Below are positions 18,740 to 26,654 of a stretch of 64,000 bases of DNA, piece after piece. The position numbers and the translations under genes are program-made. Where the stretch lies: positions 256,438-320,437 of the forward strand of contig NZ_JAHXBN010000005.1 in the NCBI RefSeq assembly GCF_019924045.1, read 5' to 3'. The notes beneath the pieces are model-generated. The model saw nothing but the letters and a program-made list of their open reading frames with translations. It was not told the origin of the DNA and did not search any database. The DNA comes from Dyadobacter fermentans (lineage in GTDB: Bacteria > Bacteroidota > Bacteroidia > Cytophagales > Spirosomataceae). Numbering within the stretch: the first letter of the stretch is position 1; each line of letters starts with the position of its first letter.

Positions 18740-20365
18740 ATGCAATTCAAATTCAGATTCATAGCGGCTATCGCGGCAATGATGCTCTTGCAGGGATGCG
18801 GCGAGGAGTTCCTCAACCACCCGCCGCTGGACGCGATGACGTCGGGTAACTTTTACAAAACCGACGACGAGATACTGGCCGGAACAGCGCCGCTCTACAA
18901 TATCGTTTGGTTCGACTTCAATGATAAGGCCAATATGGCGTTTCAGGAAGCGCGTGCCGGTAACCTCAATTCCAATGACCGCACGGCCTACATTAAGCAC
19001 GCCATTCCGTCGACTGACGTGAATACGCTGCTGCCGGGGTACAAGTCGTTTTACAAGATCATCGCCCAAAGCAACAATGCCTACAAAGCCATTAAGGAGG
19101 CCCAGGGCAGCACCGCTTCGGCAGCTGTAAAAGCGCAGGGCCTGGGCGAATGCCGCTTCATGCGCGCTACGGCCTATTATTACCTGGTAACCTCCTGGGG
19201 AGCCGTGCCCATCGTGTACGACAATGTGGCGCAGCTCAACACGCCGCCCGTCCGTAATCGGATCGAGGATGTCTGGAAACTGGTCATCAGTGACTACCGC
19301 TTTGCTGCCGAAAATTTGCCGGTAACGGCGGTGCAGGGCCGCCTTACCAAATACTCGGCGGAAGGAATGCTTGCACGCATGTATCTGATGCGCTCGGGCC
19401 TGAACCAGAAAGGCACCCGCAACCAGTCGGACCTGGACAGTGCGAAGTTCTATGCGGAAAGCGTGATCACCAAAAGCGGCCTTGCGCTCGCTCCTACGTA
19501 TGCGGAGCTGTTCGAGAGCGCCAACCACAATGCATCGAAAAACAATCCGGAAAGCCTTTTCTCCCTGCAATGGATGCCGGTAAGCAGCCCGTGGGGCGTG
19601 AACAACTCGTTCCAGGCGTATTTCGCCTACGACGCCAACATTACCGGTCAGGGCGACGGCTGGGGCGCGGCACAGGGGCTCTCGGCCGACCTCGTGAAGT
19701 ATTTTACCGAAAATCCGGCCGATTCATTGCGCAGGAAGGCAATCGCGATGTTTGATACCGATGTTTATCCTAACATTCAAAAGGCGACCGGCGGATTGAA
19801 ATACAACCGTCCTGGTGCATTGTCGGCCATTAAGAAGTACATTATCGGCTCACCGGCGGATAATGGTGGCCTCGGCGGCTTCATGGCGGCGTACATCAAC
19901 TCCTACATGCTGCGTCTGGCGGAGGTGTACCTGATCTACGCCGACGCGGTGTTGGGCAACAACGCAACCACAGCCGATGCGAAAGCACTGGAGTATTTTA
20001 ATGCCGTGCGTAAACGGGCGGGTATGCCTGCGAAAACTTCGCTCACTTTCGAGGATATCTTCCGGGAAAGAAGGGTGGAAACTGTGTTTGAGGGTAATTC
20101 GTGGAACGAAATCGTGCGCTGGTATTACTTCAATCCTGCCAAAGCGATCGCTTACACGGCTGCGCAGCATAAGGAAAACTACACGATGACCTATACGGCG
20201 GGCTCTATCAATCCCAAGAAGTACAATGTGACCTATTCTCCGGCAGAGTATTACCCGCTGACCGACGCCACGCTGTACCTGCCGTTCCCTGAAAGTGAGA
20301 TCGTAAATGCGCCTACTTTGAAGAACGAACCGGTCGCTTTTGATTTCAGCAAACTAGTCGATTAA
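18740..20365 (+). CDS. SusD/RagB-family glycan-binding lipoprotein
   Basis: A 541-residue surface lipoprotein that closes over the SusC barrel. The lipobox L-L-Q-G-C places Cys at residue 20. Family marks are EEFLNHPPLDAMTSGNFYKTDDE at the N-terminus (with the usual tryptophan replaced), the TPR-like helices (ECRFMRATAYYYLVTSWGAVPIVYDN) and the C-terminal RagB block (FEDIFRERRVETVFEGNSW, then YYPLTDATLYLPFPESE). It lies between susC and the IPT-domain lipoprotein and belongs to the same operon. Confidence 0.96.
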   Translation: MQFKFRFIAAIAAMMLLQGCGEEFLNHPPLDAMTSGNFYKTDDEILAGTAPLYNIVWFDFNDKANMAFQEARAGNLNSNDRTAYIKHAIPSTDVNTLLPGYKSFYKIIAQSNNAYKAIKEAQGSTASAAVKAQGLGECRFMRATAYYYLVTSWGAVPIVYDNVAQLNTPPVRNRIEDVWKLVISDYRFAAENLPVTAVQGRLTKYSAEGMLARMYLMRSGLNQKGTRNQSDLDSAKFYAESVITKSGLALAPTYAELFESANHNASKNNPESLFSLQWMPVSSPWGVNNSFQAYFAYDANITGQGDGWGAAQGLSADLVKYFTENPADSLRRKAIAMFDTDVYPNIQKATGGLKYNRPGALSAIKKYIIGSPADNGGLGGFMAAYINSYMLRLAEVYLIYADAVLGNNATTADAKALEYFNAVRKRAGMPAKTSLTFEDIFRERRVETVFEGNSWNEIVRWYYFNPAKAIAYTAAQHKENYTMTYTAGSINPKKYNVTYSPAEYYPLTDATLYLPFPESEIVNAPTLKNEPVAFDFSKLVD

Positions 20366-20383
20366 CCCAAATCTGTAATCACG

Positions 20384-21553
20384 ATGAATTTTAAAAATAT
20401 ATGCAAAACAGGGCTGGGACTTCTCCTGGCAGCAGGTATGCTGCTGTCGTTCCAGAGCTGTAATGACGATGATATCGACGGTGCGCCGTCTATCAGCAAT
20501 GTGCGGCTGCTCGACCCGACGAAAGCCGACAGCTCGCTGACTGCGGCCGAGCCGGGCAGTCTGATCGTGATCCAGGGGCAGAACCTGGGCAGCGTGCTGA
20601 AAGTGTATTTCAATGATTTCGAGGCGAACTTCAACTCGGCATTGGGCAGCAGCTCGAATATTGTCATTACCATTCCTGCCAATGCGCCTACAAAAGCCGT
20701 GGACGCGGCTGTGCCCAACAAGATCAAAGTCGTTACCAAGGGCGGAGAGGCTACTTACGATTTCGTGCTGACAGCTCCGGTACCCGTCATTTCGGGCTTG
20801 TATTCCGAGTTTGTAAAGGCCAACGGGACGGTGGTGATCAATGGTGATTACTTCTATAATATCAAATCGGTGAAGCTGGGCAGCACCAGTTTGCAGGTCG
20901 TGGGCGCGACGGTGAAGCAGATTACCGCTAAAATGCCTGCCACCACTGCTACGGACATTATCACCGTGGAAGGAGAGTTTGGTACTGCCAAAACGACCTT
21001 CAAAATGAACGACCTGGTTACAGGAAACATGGTTAATTTCGATGTGCCTGCCACCACCTGGGATGCGGCAGTGTGCTGGGGCGGTGCGCCCATCGTGGCA
21101 GCTACCGACGCGCAAGCCATTTCGGGCAAGTTTTCCAGGATTAAGCAAACCAAACTGCCCGCGGCAGGTTATAATGACGGCTGGGTATTCTCGACCTGCT
21201 ATTTCGACTTCAAATTAGCGGCCGGAGATGCTTCGACACGCCAATTCAAATTCGAACATAACATTGCGGAGCCCTGGAAAGCAGGAAGGTACGAGATTAC
21301 CATTGGCGCCGGGGGTACCGAGTACGTCTATTCATTCCAGCCCTGGAACTCCACCGAATACGCTTCGGCGGGCTACCTGACCAACGGATGGAAGACCGCC
21401 GTTATCGAGCTCTCCGAGTTTAAAAGTGCTTCGGGATCCACCATTGCCGACGTTTCCAAAATCACCGACCTGAAAGTGTCGTTCGGTTCGCCCGACGTGG
21501 CTATTGCTTCCTTCAACGGTAGCGTGGACAATTTCCGGATCGTGAAAAAATAG
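20384..21553 (+). CDS. IPT/TIG-domain glycan-binding surface lipoprotein
   Basis: A 389-residue lipoprotein with the lipobox ending at Cys 26 followed by acidic residues (NDDD), typical of surface-exposed Bacteroidota lipoproteins. Two immunoglobulin-like IPT/TIG domains can be seen: one begins PSISNVRLLDP with GSLIVIQGQNLG, the second PVPVISGLYSEF with GTVVINGDYFYN. The last 180 residues look like a beta-sandwich carbohydrate-binding module (MVNFDVPATTWDAAVC ... GSVDNFRIVKK). It fills the SusE/SusF position in this locus and starts 18 bp after susD. Its glycan is unknown. The GH31 enzyme downstream suggests an alpha-linked gluco- or xylo-oligosaccharide. Confidence 0.85.
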   Translation: MNFKNICKTGLGLLLAAGMLLSFQSCNDDDIDGAPSISNVRLLDPTKADSSLTAAEPGSLIVIQGQNLGSVLKVYFNDFEANFNSALGSSSNIVITIPANAPTKAVDAAVPNKIKVVTKGGEATYDFVLTAPVPVISGLYSEFVKANGTVVINGDYFYNIKSVKLGSTSLQVVGATVKQITAKMPATTATDIITVEGEFGTAKTTFKMNDLVTGNMVNFDVPATTWDAAVCWGGAPIVAATDAQAISGKFSRIKQTKLPAAGYNDGWVFSTCYFDFKLAAGDASTRQFKFEHNIAEPWKAGRYEITIGAGGTEYVYSFQPWNSTEYASAGYLTNGWKTAVIELSEFKSASGSTIADVSKITDLKVSFGSPDVAIASFNGSVDNFRIVKK

Positions 21554-21665
21554 GTACGATGCCGAAAAATACATTATCCGCCATCGGTTGGGCGCTCGCA
21601 ACACTATTGCCGGGTTGCCCTCCGGTGGCCGGACAAATACAGGTATCACATTTGAAAAGCACTCC

Positions 21666-24107
21666 ATGTTCTACTTAAAGCGTCCAACCCACCAGATACC
21701 TTACAGTTTACAGCCTGATGCTTATAGCTTAAAGCGTATCGCTTACACCTTACAACTTATTGCTTTCAGCCTCTTACTAACGCTACTAGTCAGTTTCCAA
21801 GCCGGCGCCCAGCATAGTAAACTCGTTAACGAGCCGGTCGACATCAGCGGTGATTTCCGCGATTTTTCCAACACTATTTTCTTTGCAGACAGCCTCGCCG
21901 CATTCGACCCGGCTACCGGTGCGGGGAAAATCAAATGGAAAAGAAATGAGCCGTTTTCGGCCCATAACTTCAATAACTCGATGCTGAGCTACAAGCGCTC
22001 GTTCAGTAACGAGTTCCCGGCGATTGAATATGCCCAGGATCCTGTTTTGCCATTTTCCATCGAATTCACTTCTCCGCGGACGGTGCGTATCCGTGCGAAC
22101 ACGGGCGCGCAGGGGCCTGCGTCGGGTGCGTCGCTCATGCTTACCGGCGAGCCCGGGAAGGATGCTTCGTGGAGATACAGCCGTATCAGCGGGGGGCATC
22201 AGTATACCGGGGCCTACGGTTCGGTGACCATTTATGAAAACCCGTGGAAGATTGTGATTCGCGATGCGAGCGGCAAGGTATTGACCCAAACCCGCAGCCA
22301 GGCTGACGGCAAGGCTTCGTACACACCTACATTACCCTTTTCGTTCGTTCGTCGGGCATCCGACTATTCGCGCAGCGTAGCGGCGGTGTTTTCTATTTCG
22401 CCCGATGAGAAGATTTTCGGCTGCGGTGAGTCATTTACCCGCCTGGACAAAAACGGGCAGAAACTGGTGCTCTGGACCCACGACCCGAACGGCGTCGAAA
22501 CCCAGACGATGTATAAACCCATTCCGTTTTACATGAGCTCGCGCGGTTACGGTATGTTCATGCATACCACATCGCCCATTACTTGCGATTTCGGGGCTAC
22601 TTATGGTGAGTCGAATGCGATGCAGATCGGCGATGAAAACCTGGACCTGTTCGTATTCCTGGGGCAACCCAAAGACATCCTGGATGCCTACACCGACCTT
22701 ACCGGAAAGGCTTCCATGCCGCCATTGTGGTCGTTCGGGCTGTGGATGAGCCGCATTACCTATTTCTCCGAAGAGGATGGCCGGAATGTAGCCGCCAAAC
22801 TTCGCCAGAACCGTATTCCTTCCGACGTGATCCATTTCGATACCGGCTGGTTTGAAACGGATTGGCGTTGCGATTACCGCTTCGCACCAAGCCGTTTCAA
22901 GGACCCTGAGGGCATGATCGCCGATCTGAAAAAGCAGGGTTTCCGTACCTCGCTATGGCAGCTTCCTTATTTTGTGCCTAAAAATGAGTTGTATTCCGAA
23001 ATTGTGACAAATGGTTTGGCAGTTAAAAATGCCAACGGCACCCTTCCTTATGAGGACGCCGTGCTCGACTTTTCGAACCCGAATACGGTTAAATGGTATG
23101 AAGATAAAATCGCGGGATTGCTCAAACTCGGTGTTTCGGCCATTAAGGTCGATTTCGGGGAGGCAGCGCCATTATCCGGCATTTACGCGTCCGGGCGAAC
23201 CGGTTTTTACGAGCATAATCTCTATCCGCTGCGTTACAACAAAATCGTCTCCGAGCTGACCCGCCAAATGACCGGCGACAACATTATCTGGGCCCGCAGC
23301 ACCTGGGCCGGCAGCCAGCGCTACCCGATCCACTGGGGAGGTGACGCCGAAACGACCAACAAAGGCATGGAAGCGCAGCTGCGCGGTGGTTTGTCGCTGG
23401 GGTTGTCGGGTTTTACGTTTTGGAGCCATGATATCGGCGGGTTTACCATGAAAACCCCGGAAGATCTGTACCGCCGCTGGCTGCCGATGGGACTGCTCGC
23501 CTCGCATTCCCGTACGCACGGGCAGGCGCCCAAGGAGCCCTGGGAGTATGGAGAGGCCTTTCAGAATTATTTCCGAAAGGCCGTAGAGATGAAGTACAAG
23601 CTCATGCCCTACATTTACACCCAATCGAAACTCGCGTCGGAAAAAGGGTTGCCGATGGTGCGCGCATTGCTGGTAGAGTTCCCCGACGACGCCGGAGCAT
23701 GGCTGGTGGATAATCAATATATGCTGGGTTCAGACCTGCTTGTTGCGCCACTTTTCGAAAACGGCAAAACCCGCAGCGTTTATCTGCCCAAAGGCAAATG
23801 GACCGACTACCAAACCGGCAAAATCTACGGAAGCGGCTGGCACGAAATCGCAGCCGGGAATCTGGACGTGGTGATCATGGTGCGCGAACGAGCAGTGCTC
23901 CCGCACGTTAGCGTAGCACAGTCCACGGGTGATATCGACTGGTCACACATCACATTGGCGATCTATGGCGGCGGCGCCACGGCCAGCGTGCAACTTTTTC
24001 TGCCTGGCCAGGAGCACGCGCAGGAGCTCATCCTCACGAAAAAGGGTAGTAAGTATGTGGTAAATACCGACCCGTTCGGAGGGAAAATCAAATGGGAAAT
24101 CCGGTGA
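21666..24107 (+). CDS. GH31 alpha-glycosidase (alpha-xylosidase/alpha-glucosidase, YicI-like)
   Basis: I use the ATG at 21666, which gives 813 residues and places a signal peptide before VSFQAGAQ. The frame also extends 78 bases upstream without reason. The GH31 barrel is complete: WSFGLWMSR, DVIHFDTGWF, the nucleophile in IKVDFGEAAP (Asp 496) and the acid/base in HWGGDAETT (Asp 560). The long N-terminal beta-sandwich and the order of blocks fit the YicI group, which contains many alpha-xylosidases, so xyloglucan-type side chains are a possible substrate. The signal-peptide region is unusual: it is built from a degenerate DNA heptamer repeat (21699-21775). It is the last gene of the locus and ends convergently with a small minus-strand gene. 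Confidence 0.93.
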   Translation: MFYLKRPTHQIPYSLQPDAYSLKRIAYTLQLIAFSLLLTLLVSFQAGAQHSKLVNEPVDISGDFRDFSNTIFFADSLAAFDPATGAGKIKWKRNEPFSAHNFNNSMLSYKRSFSNEFPAIEYAQDPVLPFSIEFTSPRTVRIRANTGAQGPASGASLMLTGEPGKDASWRYSRISGGHQYTGAYGSVTIYENPWKIVIRDASGKVLTQTRSQADGKASYTPTLPFSFVRRASDYSRSVAAVFSISPDEKIFGCGESFTRLDKNGQKLVLWTHDPNGVETQTMYKPIPFYMSSRGYGMFMHTTSPITCDFGATYGESNAMQIGDENLDLFVFLGQPKDILDAYTDLTGKASMPPLWSFGLWMSRITYFSEEDGRNVAAKLRQNRIPSDVIHFDTGWFETDWRCDYRFAPSRFKDPEGMIADLKKQGFRTSLWQLPYFVPKNELYSEIVTNGLAVKNANGTLPYEDAVLDFSNPNTVKWYEDKIAGLLKLGVSAIKVDFGEAAPLSGIYASGRTGFYEHNLYPLRYNKIVSELTRQMTGDNIIWARSTWAGSQRYPIHWGGDAETTNKGMEAQLRGGLSLGLSGFTFWSHDIGGFTMKTPEDLYRRWLPMGLLASHSRTHGQAPKEPWEYGEAFQNYFRKAVEMKYKLMPYIYTQSKLASEKGLPMVRALLVEFPDDAGAWLVDNQYMLGSDLLVAPLFENGKTRSVYLPKGKWTDYQTGKIYGSGWHEIAAGNLDVVIMVRERAVLPHVSVAQSTGDIDWSHITLAIYGGGATASVQLFLPGQEHAQELILTKKGSKYVVNTDPFGGKIKWEIR
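21699..21775 (+). repeat. Degenerate heptamer repeat (GCTTAYA) inside the GH31 signal-peptide coding region
   Basis: Eleven consecutive 7-base units fit GCTTAYA loosely: CCTTACA, GTTTACA, GCCTGAT, GCTTATA, GCTTAAA, GCGTATC, GCTTACA, CCTTACA, ACTTATT, GCTTTCA, GCCTCTT. Because 7 and 3 are coprime, three units make 21 bases, so the protein shows a 7-residue period: AYSLKRI, AYTLQLI, AFSLLLT. This is clearly seen in the sequence. Confidence 0.8.
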
Positions 24108-24259
24108 GACTCCGGCTGAAGTTCATAGTGCAATAGCACGCTCAAATGCTCATCGAGTTTTAAGGCAAGGCTGGCCATTTCCCGGAGATCAACTTCCGTA
24201 AATGAAGAATGTTCAGTAAAATGATCTCTGGTAAGCAATAACGGCTCTTTGTTATTCAT
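23963..24259 (-). CDS. Small unknown protein, 3' end running into the GH31 gene
   Basis: The ATG at 24259 overlaps the stop of the upstream gene (ATGAATAA arrangement), a classic translational-coupling overlap. The first 51 codons (LLLTRDHFTEHSSFTEVDLR, then LALKLDEHLSVLLHY) read as real acidic protein. From 24107 leftwards the frame lies antisense to the last 145 bp of the GH31 gene and its composition changes. The original 3' end was therefore probably lost when this boundary formed, or the overlap is genuine. I do not recognise the family. Confidence 0.4.
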   Translation of the reverse strand: MNNKEPLLLTRDHFTEHSSFTEVDLREMASLALKLDEHLSVLLHYELQPESHRISHLIFPPNGSVFTTYLLPFFVRMSSCACSWPGRKSCTLAVAPPP

Positions 24260-24509
24260 AGATAGTTGCTCCCTTAAAGATGTCGGCAAAGATTTGCCAA
24301 TCAGCGAGATCTGCATTTGCGCCCGCCGAAGTATTATCATAGTAGCCTTGAATATCTTCAGTGTAAGAGCTTTCGGCTGCTAGGAAGTCGTCCAGCGTTT
24401 TATTCTCCCAGTTCTGGGGGTTTTGGGCTAAATCCTGCCTCAGCAACTCTATGAACTGGGAGAATGCTTGTCGGCTGGTTGCTTTGAAGTGTAAAATTGT
24501 ATCTGTCAT
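24252..24509 (-). CDS. Small DUF7660-like protein
   Basis: An 85-residue acidic protein from the ATG at 24509; a TTG one codon earlier is less likely. The core NKTLDDFLAAESSYTEDIQG, followed by YYDN and WQIFADIFKGATIYE at the end, matches the small DUF7660-type proteins as I remember them. These are of unknown function and often lie in variable loci. It is the first gene of a two-gene minus-strand unit. A -7 box TAAATTTG lies at 24529-24536, about 20 bases upstream, which supports this start. Confidence 0.6.
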   Translation of the reverse strand: MTDTILHFKATSRQAFSQFIELLRQDLAQNPQNWENKTLDDFLAAESSYTEDIQGYYDNTSAGANADLADWQIFADIFKGATIYE

Positions 24510-24528
24510 CAAGTCGAAGTTGATTTAC

Positions 24529-24536
24529 CAAATTTA
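24529..24536 (-). promoter_or_regulatory. Bacteroidota -7 box for the DUF7660-like gene
   Basis: On the minus strand TAAATTTG matches TAnnTTTG exactly, 19 bases before the ATG at 24509. It overlaps one arm (ATTTAGGAAA, 24532-24541) of an inverted repeat whose other arm TTTCCTAAAT is at 24588-24597. The 250-bp gap up to the sigma gene at 24765 is AT-rich and holds no gene. Confidence 0.5.
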
Positions 24537-24764
24537 GGAAACAGTCATTATTTGAGGAGTAAAAAGGTTAAATAGTCTTTCGGTAAATTTCCTAAATATT
24601 GTTTTAATTTATTGATAACGAGTGTAGTATCCTTGCCTTGTGCGTGTGCGAGCACTTGATAAAAGTAACCATAAATTCATTTTGTTTCATTTAATCTTGA
24701 ATTGTTGATAATTTTTGTTTGGTATGGCTGAAATGAATTACTTTGTGCGATTACAGTTTGCACA

Positions 24765-25346
24765 ATGGAACCATTTAACGACCAGGCTACGGATGAGCTG
24801 CTGATTTGGAGGGCATTCAAGTCGGGAGATGAGGCAGCTTTCGGGGAAATATACCGGGCCCAAGTGCAGGCGCTGCTGAACTACGGAAATAAGATCAACC
24901 CGGATAGGCAGCAGGTGCAGGATAGCGTTCAGGATCTGTTTATCGAGTTGTGGAACAGCCGGGAACGGTTGAAGGATACGACCTCCATTAAATTCTATCT
25001 GTTCAGGTCATTGCGTAACAAGCTGAGCAAGCTGTCGAAACCCGATCATTCGTTTCCCCTCGATAACGCCTACGAGACGTTATCAGACCCGTCGGTCACC
25101 TTCTACTTTTTCGATCATGAAATTGAAGCGGAGCGGATAGAGCGGTTGCAGAAAACTATTTTGAAACTGTCCCGACGACAGCAGGAGGCTATAAACCTCC
25201 GGTATTTTCACGATTTCAGCAATGACGAAATAGCCGAGATCATGGGTTTGAATTACCAGTCGGCATGCAAGCTCATTTATAGCGGACTTAAATTTCTTAA
25301 AGAAAATGTGAAATTATTTACATTCATTATGCTCTTGCTGAGGTAG
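24765..25346 (+). CDS. ECF-type RNA polymerase sigma factor
   Basis: 193 residues with the two ECF domains. Region 2 runs from GDEAAFGEIYRAQVQALLNY to VQDLFIELWNSRE. Region 4 is LSRRQQEAINLRYFHDFSND with EIAEIMGLNYQSACKLIYSG as the helix-turn-helix. This is the Bacteroidota FecI-like class that is released by a FecR anti-sigma when a TonB-dependent receptor is occupied. The fecR gene follows after 86 bp and the receptor after that, so the three make a cell-surface signalling unit. Confidence 0.93.
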   Translation: MEPFNDQATDELLIWRAFKSGDEAAFGEIYRAQVQALLNYGNKINPDRQQVQDSVQDLFIELWNSRERLKDTTSIKFYLFRSLRNKLSKLSKPDHSFPLDNAYETLSDPSVTFYFFDHEIEAERIERLQKTILKLSRRQQEAINLRYFHDFSNDEIAEIMGLNYQSACKLIYSGLKFLKENVKLFTFIMLLLR

Positions 25347-25432
25347 TTGAAAAATTTTTGTAATTATTTTTTAAATAAAATGGACTAAAAAAGGCTGTTT
25401 TCTCCATTAGGTGTTAAAAAACACATGACCTG

Positions 25433-26518
25433 ATGGAAGGAGATCGCTCTTCATATAAACTCAACGATTTTATCGCCGACGATTCTTTCAAGGAATGGGC
25501 CTTGGGAATGGCTAGTTCGAATTTCTGGGATAGTTATTGGATACAATATCCTGCGCAACAGCCGGTGGTCGAAGAGGCCAGGCTGTTGCTTTTGTCGTTA
25601 AGAGCTTCGCAGCACAGCCGCGAGGATGACCAGGTAATCGAAACGATTTGGGAAAACATTCAAACAGGCAAGGCCCGCAAGTCGCGGACTGTGATTTTCA
25701 GGCCCGTGTTTTGGAGGGTTGCAGCCGCGGCCGCGGTATTGCTGATTTGTTGGAGCGGATACCACTTTGGCGGCAGGAAGGAACCAGGGTTCGGATGGCA
25801 GGACCGCATTGCAGCCCTGTCGGATATGACGGAGGAAAGCAATACTTCGGGGAAACCAAGAGACATCAAGTTACCCGACGGGAGCGTTATCACGCTGGAA
25901 AACAATACCGTTCTGAAATACGACAAGGATTTTAATGCAGTTACCAGGACTGTTTTCCTCCGTGGAAAGGCATTTTTCGATGTCGCAAAGAATGCTCAGA
26001 AACCCTTTATCATTCATTCCAATGGGCTGGTTACCAAGGTTCTGGGGACCAGCTTTGCGATCGCAGCGAATGAGGACGAGGAGGATGTGACGGTGTCGGT
26101 AGTGACCGGCAAAGTGGCCGTGGTCCCGCAGGACAGGTTCGAAGCCCTGCCCGAAAAGCAAAGCACCCAACTTTCGGGACTTGTGCTGACCCCCAATCAA
26201 AAGGCTGTCTACTCCCGCGAAAGCGCGCATTTGGCCAAAACATTGGTTGAAAACCCTGTCGTGGTTGACAAGTCGCTCGTGCCCGATCACTTCACTTTTG
26301 AAAACACGCCGGTCAATGAGGTGTTTGCTGTTTTGTCGAAAGCATATGGGATTAACCTGGTGTACGATAGCGCAACCTTCCAGGGCTGCTCGCTGATTGT
26401 GGCGCTGGAAGACGAGAGCCTCTACGACAAGCTCCGCGTCATTTGCAAAACGCTGAATGCTACGTATAGGGTAATGGGTAGCGAAATTCTGATTGAAGGT
26501 AAAGGATGTAAACAGTAA
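25433..26518 (+). CDS. FecR-family anti-sigma regulator
   Basis: 361 residues. The N-terminal cytoplasmic part (about 1-85) would bind the sigma factor. A single membrane helix follows (WRVAAAAAVLLICWSGYHF, about residues 88-107). The periplasmic FecR domain comes next (RDIKLPDGSVITLENNTVLKYD, VFLRGKAFFDVAKNAQKPFI, VLGTSFAI). The C-terminal DUF4974 domain (FENTPVNEVFAVLSKAYGIN) contacts the receptor's STN domain. It lies between the sigma gene and a receptor that carries such an STN domain. Confidence 0.93.
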   Translation: MEGDRSSYKLNDFIADDSFKEWALGMASSNFWDSYWIQYPAQQPVVEEARLLLLSLRASQHSREDDQVIETIWENIQTGKARKSRTVIFRPVFWRVAAAAAVLLICWSGYHFGGRKEPGFGWQDRIAALSDMTEESNTSGKPRDIKLPDGSVITLENNTVLKYDKDFNAVTRTVFLRGKAFFDVAKNAQKPFIIHSNGLVTKVLGTSFAIAANEDEEDVTVSVVTGKVAVVPQDRFEALPEKQSTQLSGLVLTPNQKAVYSRESAHLAKTLVENPVVVDKSLVPDHFTFENTPVNEVFAVLSKAYGINLVYDSATFQGCSLIVALEDESLYDKLRVICKTLNATYRVMGSEILIEGKGCKQ

Positions 26519-26531
26519 TAAATACAGGTGT

Positions 26532-26564
26532 AAAAAAACCGGAAATGCTCGCAACATTTCCGGT
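26532..26564 (-). terminator. Intrinsic-terminator-like hairpin oriented on the minus strand
   Basis: ACCGGAAATG (26538-26547) and CATTTCCGGT (26555-26564) form a perfect 10-bp stem with a 7-nt loop. The A-run at 26532-26538 becomes a T-run after the stem only when read on the minus strand. No minus-strand gene ends here. It sits between fecR and the receptor gene, both on the plus strand. Confidence 0.55.
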
Positions 26565-26654
26565 CATAAGGCCCTTTCCTGCTCCCTCGCAAGGATAGGA
26601 AAGGTGTAGTTCGTCAATCGTTTCTTAATTAATTAACAAAACCAGTTCAAATTT

